Positions 1 through 4,011 of a stretch of DNA of 5,536 bases are shown here, one piece after another. The notes under the pieces were generated by a model. That model was not told the origin of the DNA and ran no database searches. It saw only the letters and a program-made list of their open reading frames with translations. A program made the translations under genes and the position numbers. The stretch's first letter is position 1, and each line of letters starts with the position of its first letter. This stretch comes from Candidatus Gastranaerophilales bacterium (lineage in GTDB: Bacteria; Cyanobacteriota; Vampirovibrionia; Gastranaerophilales; Gastranaerophilaceae): contig JAMPIM010000073.1 of the NCBI GenBank assembly GCA_023662705.1, positions 1-5,536 on the forward strand. Direction: 5' to 3'.

Positions 1-48
1 GGACTGAAAATCCCTGTGTCCTTGGTTCGATTCCGAGACGCGGCACCA
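1..48 (+). tRNA. tRNA-Phe (GAA), 3' part only
   Basis: This is the 3' portion of a tRNA cut by the window edge. The anticodon loop CTGAAAA lies at 4-10, giving anticodon GAA at 6-8. The 3' side of the anticodon stem is at 11-15 and a short five-base variable loop is at 16-20. The T arm is at 21-37, with stems CTTGG and CCGAG around the loop TTCGATT. The acceptor 3' strand is at 38-44, followed by discriminator A45 and an encoded CCA at 46-48. The stretch from the anticodon loop to the T arm is close to my recollection of E. coli tRNA-Phe. The short variable loop excludes serine and leucine tRNAs. The D arm and 5' acceptor strand lie outside the window. Confidence 0.95.
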
Positions 49-51
49 TTT

Positions 52-77
52 AAAAGAGAGCTTAGGCTCTCTTTTTT
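52..77 (+). terminator. Intrinsic terminator after tRNA-Phe
   Basis: The stem GAGAGC (56-61) pairs with GCTCTC (66-71) around the loop TTAG. It is extended by A52-A55 against T72-T75 and followed by a T run to 77. It starts four bases after the CCA, so it ends the tRNA transcript and separates it from the next gene, which must then have its own promoter. Confidence 0.9.
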
Positions 78-80
78 AGT

Positions 81-86
81 TATAAT
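81..86 (+). promoter_or_regulatory. Candidate -10 box for a leaderless transcript
   Basis: A perfect TATAAT lies directly after the tRNA terminator and ends only five bases before the ATG at 92. A start site 6-7 bases downstream would fall on or next to the A of the ATG. No good -35 hexamer is visible at 16-18 bases spacing, because that position falls inside the terminator hairpin. The region is AT-rich, so a chance match is possible. Confidence 0.45.
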
Positions 87-91
87 AAATT

Positions 92-739
92 ATGCTTAAA
101 TTTGATTTAGCCAGAAATGCTTTACGATATATAGTAAAACGAGACGGGATTAAAGAAATTTATATTCCATACTATTTATGCGATGTTATAAGGCACACTC
201 TTTTTGAAGAAAACTGCAAAACGCTATTCTATCATATAGATGATAATTTTATGCCTGATAAAGAATTTCCGCGTGACAGCTACATTCTTTATCCGAATTA
301 TTTTGGAATTTGTTCTAATAATGTTGAAAAACTTATAAATCTTTATCCACATTTAATTGTTGACAATGCACATGCTTTTTATGCTCAACCATCGGGTTAT
401 GCAAGTTTTAATTCTTCAAGAAAATTTCTGCCCGAAAATGAAGGAGCATTTCTATGGTTCAGGGAAGGAATAAACCCTGCAAAACCAAACCTGAAAAGAC
501 AAGAAGAATTTTTTAGATTACATAAGGAATTCAAAGAACATAATCTTCTCAAAATTGATATAAAACAGAATGATATACCATTCTGTTATCCGCTCTTAGC
601 AAACACGCAGGAAGAAGCTGATAACATAGCAAAGAATTTACAAAAAGAAGGGAAAATAATTTACAGATACTGGAATAACCTGCCAAAAAGCTTTAACGAA
701 TACAAATTTTACTCAAGACTGGTTCCGATTCCGTTATAG
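92..739 (+). CDS. Short DegT/DnrJ/EryC1-type PLP aminotransferase-like protein
   Basis: The 215-residue protein resembles the fold-type I sugar aminotransferase (DegT/DnrJ/EryC1/StrS) family, whose members act on nucleotide sugars in surface polysaccharide or antibiotic sugar pathways and are usually about 350-400 residues. Residues 4-20 resemble the family's early helix, and 64-75 (YILYPNYFGIC) its core strand and loop. VDNAHAF at 90-96 matches the motif whose Asp (here D91) contacts the PLP ring. FNSSRKF at 106-112 matches the region of the Schiff-base lysine, here K111. Residues 180-215 look like the end of the small domain. Both ends align with family ends, so the protein is shortened internally rather than cut off. 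An in-frame TAA at 86-88 blocks any upstream extension, and no Shine-Dalgarno is present. It could be an active miniature enzyme or a degenerate relative; the substrate cannot be told. Confidence 0.72.
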   Translation: MLKFDLARNALRYIVKRDGIKEIYIPYYLCDVIRHTLFEENCKTLFYHIDDNFMPDKEFPRDSYILYPNYFGICSNNVEKLINLYPHLIVDNAHAFYAQPSGYASFNSSRKFLPENEGAFLWFREGINPAKPNLKRQEEFFRLHKEFKEHNLLKIDIKQNDIPFCYPLLANTQEEADNIAKNLQKEGKIIYRYWNNLPKSFNEYKFYSRLVPIPL

Positions 740-765
740 ACAGGATTATTTAAGTATGCTTTAAT
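737..765 (+). promoter_or_regulatory. Candidate promoter for the vWA gene, placing the start at the ATG
   Basis: TAGACA (737-742, five of six to TTGACA) is followed by a 17-base spacer and TTTAAT (760-765, five of six to TATAAT). Six bases then separate the -10 from the ATG at 772, so the predicted transcript begins at or beside the start codon. The -35 overlaps the stop codon of the preceding gene. The match is by eye only, in AT-rich DNA. Confidence 0.5.
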
Positions 766-771
766 TATTTT

Positions 772-1674
772 ATGAAAAGAGCTTTGACGTTATTACTTGC
801 ATCAACATTATTTTGCACTGCCGTATATGCAAAAACTTACAAAATATCCCCGAACACTAAACCATCTACAACTTCAGGCACATATAACGTGCATACGCCA
901 AGTACTTATACTCCGACTCAGATTCAAAACGGAGTTAATGAGGGTGGAATTATTGAATTTGTAATGGATTATTCCGGAAGCATGACTGCAATAATTGATG
1001 ATGCAAAAAATGCCGTACAAAACTTTTATCCAAAAATTCCCAGCGGTACAAAAATAGGATTAAGATTATTCGGTCAACAAGGCGGATTTAATCCGTATAC
1101 TTATTCTCCAACTGTAGTACAGACAATTAAATCTAACACAGGAAACAAATATAAAATTGAAATAAAAAAAGACTGCGTCGGTAACACAACAGACAGATGC
1201 TCTAGTACAGTTCAGGCACTACCTGTAGGTTCATACTCCGGCAGTACTTTTTATGAAGCATTAAACAAGTATCCGTCAGGAGGCGCAACACCTCTGGTTT
1301 ATGGACTTTATCTCGCTGTCAATAGAGATTTTGCTAATTTCCCGAGAACTTCTACAAAAAAAATTATTTTAATTACTGATGGCGGCGAAAATTGCGGCGG
1401 AGACCCATGTGAATTTGCTAGAAATCTTGCAATGGAACGCTCCGATATTATAATTGACGTTATACTCATAGGCAATTTCTCACAAAAATTTGCCTGTATA
1501 GCAGATGCTACAGGCGGAAAGTTCTATAATTCGTACGATTCATTTATGGGAGATTTAGGTTCAATCATCCTTAACTCAATAAATACCGCTCCACGAGTCC
1601 CAAATAAAGAAACTTCTGCTCAGACTCCGACTGCAAGCTCAAATGGAAACAATTACGAATATATTCCTGATTAA
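772..1674 (+). CDS. Secreted von Willebrand factor type A domain protein
   Basis: The 300-residue exported protein has an N-terminal signal peptide (basic MKR, hydrophobic core, likely cleavage after AVYA at residue 20). There is no lipobox, because the residue before C15 is Phe. A short Thr/Ser/Pro-rich linker leads into a vWA domain at about 59-270. The MIDAS metal site is complete: DYSGS at 66-70, Thr173 in GGATPL, and Asp203 in LITDGGE. The CGGDPC motif (C208, C213) and C135, C143, C242 give five cysteines in the mature protein, so disulfides are plausible. A vWA domain with a full MIDAS normally binds a protein ligand through a divalent cation; the ligand here is unknown. The tail from about 275 is low-complexity, with no sortase signal or membrane anchor. 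No Shine-Dalgarno precedes the ATG. The stop overlaps that of the converging TonB-like gene. Confidence 0.88.
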   Translation: MKRALTLLLASTLFCTAVYAKTYKISPNTKPSTTSGTYNVHTPSTYTPTQIQNGVNEGGIIEFVMDYSGSMTAIIDDAKNAVQNFYPKIPSGTKIGLRLFGQQGGFNPYTYSPTVVQTIKSNTGNKYKIEIKKDCVGNTTDRCSSTVQALPVGSYSGSTFYEALNKYPSGGATPLVYGLYLAVNRDFANFPRTSTKKIILITDGGENCGGDPCEFARNLAMERSDIIIDVILIGNFSQKFACIADATGGKFYNSYDSFMGDLGSIILNSINTAPRVPNKETSAQTPTASSNGNNYEYIPD

Positions 1675-2450
1675 TAGCTGATTTTTTCTACATCATTATA
1701 ATCTTTTGAGGAAGAGTATTTTGAAGTATTTGAAATCTTCATATTTCCTTCAAATATTACACGTTCTCTATTTGAACCCTCCGGAAAGTTCAAAATACTT
1801 TTACCTTGCAGATTACGTATTGCAGGAGTAATGTATTGTATTGCATAAGGCGTAAACTTAGGATTTTCAGCCCAGCTCTTAATATTAGTAATTTTACCGT
1901 CTTTACTAACAGAGAACGTAAATCTGAATACAGTTCCCTGCGGGAGTATAGGCATAGCTGCCGTATCCATAATTTTGTTTTGCAAATCAGAACGCCATTT
2001 ATTCCAGAGAATTGTTTCCTGCTGAGGAGTTAAAACGACTTTAGGCTGAACAGCAGGAAGTTGTTGTTTAACTTTTGGAGCTTCAACCTTCTTTTCCGGT
2101 TGTTCAGGTTGTTTTACACTTTCCGGCTTAACTACCGGCTGTGACTTTGGTTTTAGAGTTACAGATTGTTGTGCAGTTTTTGTTTTAACCTGCTGAACTT
2201 TTACAGACTGCGCAGGCGAAACCTGTATTGAAGTATTTTGCGTTTGTGGAATAAGTTTAATATCTTCCTGTATAACGGGATTGGATTGAGGTATAATTTC
2301 CTGTTTTTGTATAACAGGCTGTACTATATCAACAACTTTATATTTATAATCTGAAATAACTACCCGCTTATGCATTTGCGGATTCATTCCGCACACCAGT
2401 GCTGTCACAATAATCAAAGTTATAATATAAACAATAAACTGTACTTGCAC
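1671..2450 (-). CDS. TonB-like protein with N-terminal membrane anchor
   Basis: Read from a GTG at 2450-2448, this is a 259-residue protein. One membrane segment lies at about residues 3-21 (VQFIVYIITLIIVTALVCG). A long periplasmic linker at about 40-145 is rich in Pro, Gln, Lys and Val. The C-terminal domain at about 148-240 has a TonB/TolA-like outline: a Trp-rich helix (LWNKWRSDL), a strand pair with SKDGKITNI, an alpha-helix, and a closing NFPEG segment. TonB-family proteins transmit energy from an inner-membrane motor to outer-membrane partners, but no ExbB or ExbD gene is in view, so a structural role is equally possible. The frame is open to a TTG at 2462. I prefer the GTG because GGGAGAG (2460-2454) sits five bases upstream of it, whereas a TTG start would bury that site in the coding region. 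The gene lies 64 bases downstream of the TrbI-like gene and is probably co-transcribed. Confidence 0.75.
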   Translation of the reverse strand: MQVQFIVYIITLIIVTALVCGMNPQMHKRVVISDYKYKVVDIVQPVIQKQEIIPQSNPVIQEDIKLIPQTQNTSIQVSPAQSVKVQQVKTKTAQQSVTLKPKSQPVVKPESVKQPEQPEKKVEAPKVKQQLPAVQPKVVLTPQQETILWNKWRSDLQNKIMDTAAMPILPQGTVFRFTFSVSKDGKITNIKSWAENPKFTPYAIQYITPAIRNLQGKSILNFPEGSNRERVIFEGNMKISNTSKYSSSKDYNDVEKISY

Positions 2451-2453
2451 TAT

Positions 2454-2460
2454 CTCTCCC
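2454..2460 (-). promoter_or_regulatory. Ribosome binding site that decides the TonB-like start
   Basis: On the minus strand GGGAGAG is followed by ATA and then GTG. The GGAG core is five bases from the GTG at 2450-2448. This supports GTG over the in-frame TTG at 2462-2460, which has only AT-rich DNA (CTAATATT) before it. Confidence 0.7.
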
Positions 2461-2489
2461 AAATATTAGCTTCCCGATAATATTAAACA

Positions 2490-2508
2490 ACAAATCAAGG
2501 GGATTTGT
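2490..2508 (-). other. Weak intergenic hairpin between the TrbI-like and TonB-like genes
   Basis: Seven complementary bases (2490-2496 against 2502-2508) flank a five-base loop, beginning seven bases past the TrbI-like stop. The stem has only two G-C pairs, and the T-rich run after it is broken by other bases. It could be a leaky terminator or an mRNA processing or stabilising stem that lowers expression of the second gene, or it could be chance. Confidence 0.25.
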
Positions 2509-2514
2509 ACAGTA

Positions 2515-3273
2515 TTAATATTTACCTGTCACAGGTATATCAAGAGAATCTTCAAGCACTACAGAAATTTCGGTATACTGAGGAATTATGGCATCTTTTC
2601 CTTTTTGCAAAAGCATATAACCGACAACAACAACTCCTGAAATAATAGCGCCTGCCATCGCGCCATCTGCATAATCTTTTCCTTTTTTACCACTATAACC
2701 GTCACTGCTGCCTTTAAATACACTTCCCGCCGCAGCACCTAACAATATTGTACCTGCAACAGTTGCCGCTGTTGAAGAAATTGAACCTTCATTATTTACC
2801 TCAAAATCTACTTGTTCTGCTGTTATATTAAAACTTTCACCTTCAGGAAGAATGAGCTTATCAAAAAGAATCGAAACTTTTCCGTTTTTGCCTGCTCTTC
2901 CTGCATGGCGCGCCTTTATAACTTTACCTTTAATAAAACTGCCTTGCGGAACAACTATAGATTCACCTATAATTAAATCTTCTTTAAGCATAGCACTGAT
3001 TTCTTCTCCAACCTCTGCATAAGCCGTATCAACAGCCTCTTGCATATATACATCCAGCGAAGTACCTTTTGCAATTTTGACAACTCCAAGATTCATAACA
3101 TCCTGAGAATTAAATTGAGGACTATACACCTTAGTATTTTCATCAAATTCAATATATTGAGCAGCCTTAGAATATCCGTTATCAGGAAGTTTTACTTTTA
3201 TTGTTTCGGCATAAACTCCACTATATAGTGAAAATATAGAAAAAACTAATAGTGAACTTATGATTTTTTTCAT
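2515..3273 (-). CDS. Exported protein with VirB10/TrbI-like beta domain
   Basis: The 252-residue protein begins with a signal peptide (MKK, hydrophobic core, likely cleavage after GVYA at residue 22). Residues about 95-155 carry IIGESIVVPQGSFIKGKV, a basic glycine-rich turn (RHAGRAGKNGK), and ILFDKLILPEGESFNIT. This is the pattern of the beta domain seen in VirB10/TrbI proteins and in related bacterial envelope proteins. Two Gly/Ala-rich hydrophobic stretches follow at about 168-187 and 203-222. The end (YTEISVVLEDSLDIPV) resembles the closing strand of that domain, so the hydrophobic stretches look like an insertion. True VirB10 has an N-terminal inner-membrane anchor and long Pro-rich linker; here there is a cleavable-looking signal and no other type IV secretion gene, so I do not call it a secretion-system part. 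A clear AGGAGAG (3287-3281) supports the ATG. It probably heads a two-gene unit with the TonB-like gene. Confidence 0.7.
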   Translation of the reverse strand: MKKIISSLLVFSIFSLYSGVYAETIKVKLPDNGYSKAAQYIEFDENTKVYSPQFNSQDVMNLGVVKIAKGTSLDVYMQEAVDTAYAEVGEEISAMLKEDLIIGESIVVPQGSFIKGKVIKARHAGRAGKNGKVSILFDKLILPEGESFNITAEQVDFEVNNEGSISSTAATVAGTILLGAAAGSVFKGSSDGYSGKKGKDYADGAMAGAIISGVVVVGYMLLQKGKDAIIPQYTEISVVLEDSLDIPVTGKY

Positions 3274-3280
3274 ACAACAG

Positions 3281-3287
3281 CTCTCCT
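3281..3287 (-). promoter_or_regulatory. Ribosome binding site of the TrbI-like gene
   Basis: AGGAGAG on the minus strand has its AGGAG core nine bases before the ATG at 3273-3271. It confirms the start that yields the intact signal peptide. Confidence 0.8.
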
Positions 3288-3345
3288 GAAATATATCTCT
3301 CTAATCTACTAACGACTTTATGGACAAAAAACTTTAAAAAGTATG

Positions 3346-3371
3346 GTAAATTTTTACAAAATTTTACAAAA
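3346..3371. repeat. AT-rich symmetric repeats upstream of the TrbI-like gene
   Basis: Two perfect, abutting copies of TTTTACAAAA lie at 3352-3361 and 3362-3371, one helical turn apart. They overlap a 12-base element, GTAAATTTTTAC (3346-3357), in which GTAAA and TTTAC flank two bases. Each decamer is itself nearly symmetric. They lie between the ferritin terminator and the TrbI-like gene, where its promoter should be. They may form an operator or an AT-rich upstream promoter element; the first bases also serve as the terminator's T run. No convincing -35/-10 pair for this gene stands out. Confidence 0.5.
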
Positions 3372-3396
3372 AAGGCGAAGACAATATCTTCGCCTT
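3368..3396 (-). terminator. Intrinsic terminator of the ferritin gene
   Basis: A ten-base perfect stem, AAGGCGAAGA (minus 3396-3387) with TCTTCGCCTT (3381-3372), surrounds a five-base loop. It is followed by a T run on the minus strand (3371-3368, adding to the stem's last two T's). It begins nine bases after the ferritin stop and isolates ferritin from the TrbI-like gene. There is no T run on the plus side, so it acts on minus-strand transcripts. Confidence 0.92.
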
Positions 3397-3405
3397 AATT
3401 ATAAC

Positions 3406-3915
3406 TTAACCGATTACCGGTTGAACAAAAGTTCTTGCTGCCAAATCTTTATCAAGCATCAACAACGCTTTTTTATCATCACCGATTAATCTCAAAGTTG
3501 CAAGCACTCCGCCGACATTTGATTCTTCTTCAACCTGCTCTTTAAGATACCAGTCTAGGAATGAAAGTGCTGCACGGTCTCTAACTTCTTCTGCTACATC
3601 CATCAATGCATTGATTCTTGATGTTACAAATTCTTCGTGACGAAGCACGTGTTCAAAAATTGTAAGCGGGCAATCACCTTCCACTACAGGTTTTTCAATT
3701 GCTTCAAGCTTAATTGATCCGCCTCGTTCGTTTAAGTAATTAAACATACCCATCGCGTGCGCATGCTCTTCCTGAACTTGAACATCAAACCAGTTTACAA
3801 AACCTTGTAGATTTTGTTCCTGAAAATAAACTTTCATAGCAAGGTATAAGTATTCCGAATAAAGCTCCTTGTTAATTTGGTCATTAAATGCTTCTTGTAA
3901 TTTTTCATTAATCAT
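3406..3915 (-). CDS. ftnA: Bacterial non-haem ferritin (FtnA type)
   Basis: This 169-residue ferritin forms, in known family members, a 24-subunit cytoplasmic shell that oxidises Fe(II) and stores it as a ferric mineral. The ligands visible fall at the same residue numbers as in E. coli FtnA: E17, E50, H53, E94 and Q127 for the di-iron ferroxidase centre, with E49, E126, E129 and E130 for the bacterial third iron site, and the conserved Y24. No Met haem-ligand pattern typical of bacterioferritin is evident, and the length fits FtnA. Start: GGAGGT at 3927-3922 on the minus strand, seven bases before the ATG. It is a single-gene unit with its own promoter and terminator. It is divergent from the ion transporter, with which it shares a palindromic promoter region. 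Confidence 0.96.
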   Translation of the reverse strand: MINEKLQEAFNDQINKELYSEYLYLAMKVYFQEQNLQGFVNWFDVQVQEEHAHAMGMFNYLNERGGSIKLEAIEKPVVEGDCPLTIFEHVLRHEEFVTSRINALMDVAEEVRDRAALSFLDWYLKEQVEEESNVGGVLATLRLIGDDKKALLMLDKDLAARTFVQPVIG

Positions 3916-3939
3916 AAAAATACCTCCAATTACGCAAAA

Positions 3940-3948
3940 ATTATATCA
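3940..3948 (-). promoter_or_regulatory. Extended -10 promoter for ferritin
   Basis: On the minus strand TGATATAAT is a perfect extended -10 (TG, one base, TATAAT). The predicted transcript start is near 3933, leaving a leader of about 18 bases with the GGAGG ribosome site. No good -35 is found at the usual spacing, which is typical of extended -10 promoters. Confidence 0.7.
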
Positions 3949-3964
3949 CAAATTTTATTTGTAT

Positions 3965-3970
3965 TATAAT
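3965..3970 (+). promoter_or_regulatory. -10 box for the ion transporter gene
   Basis: A perfect TATAAT on the plus strand, mirror image of the ferritin -10. It lacks the TG extension (TAT precedes it) and has no good -35, so it may be weaker or need an activator. The predicted start is near 3977, giving a leader of about 35 bases. Confidence 0.55.
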
Positions 3971-4001
3971 TAAACTTGTATAGGAAATTTTATTCTAAAT
4001 A

Positions 4002-4007
4002 AGGAGG
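4002..4007 (+). promoter_or_regulatory. Strong ribosome binding site of the transporter gene
   Basis: A full AGGAGG lies four bases before the ATG at 4012, a slightly short spacing for such a perfect site. It fixes the start codon. Confidence 0.85.
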
Positions 4008-4011
4008 AATA

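Larger units (their letters stand above)
3939..3971. promoter_or_regulatory. 33-base palindrome forming a symmetric divergent promoter/operator
   Basis: Two 15-base arms (3939-3953 and 3957-3971) are complementary at 13 of 15 pairs around the centre TTT at 3954-3956. The inner dyad is ACAAAT/ATTTGT. The outer seven bases of each arm contain mirror-image TATAAT boxes pointing away from each other, toward ferritin and toward the transporter. A protein bound to the inner dyad would sit between the -10 boxes, on the -35 side of both promoters, and could control both genes. The regulator is unknown; this is not a clean match to the Fur or PerR boxes I know. Confidence 0.7.

Noticed and set aside
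1..77. tRNA 3' end as an integration (att) site for a mobile element
   Set aside because: No integrase, no repeated copy of the tRNA 3' end and no phage-like genes are seen; the tRNA is followed by an ordinary terminator.
1806..2033. 75-codon plus-strand open frame across the TonB-like gene
   Set aside because: It is opposite the conserved C-terminal domain and its translation looks like no protein family.
3040..3228. 62-codon plus-strand open frame across the TrbI-like gene
   Set aside because: Antisense to a gene with a signal peptide and good ribosome site; no ribosome site or motifs of its own.
2515..3273. Component of a type IV secretion or conjugation system
   Set aside because: Only one VirB10/TrbI-like domain is present, with a cleavable-looking signal peptide and no other secretion genes nearby.
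3939..3971. Classic Fur or PerR box at the ferritin promoter
   Set aside because: The dyad ACAAAT/ATTTGT and its flanks do not fit the GATAAT-type Fur or TTATAAT-type PerR consensus well enough; the TATAAT arms are better explained as -10 boxes.
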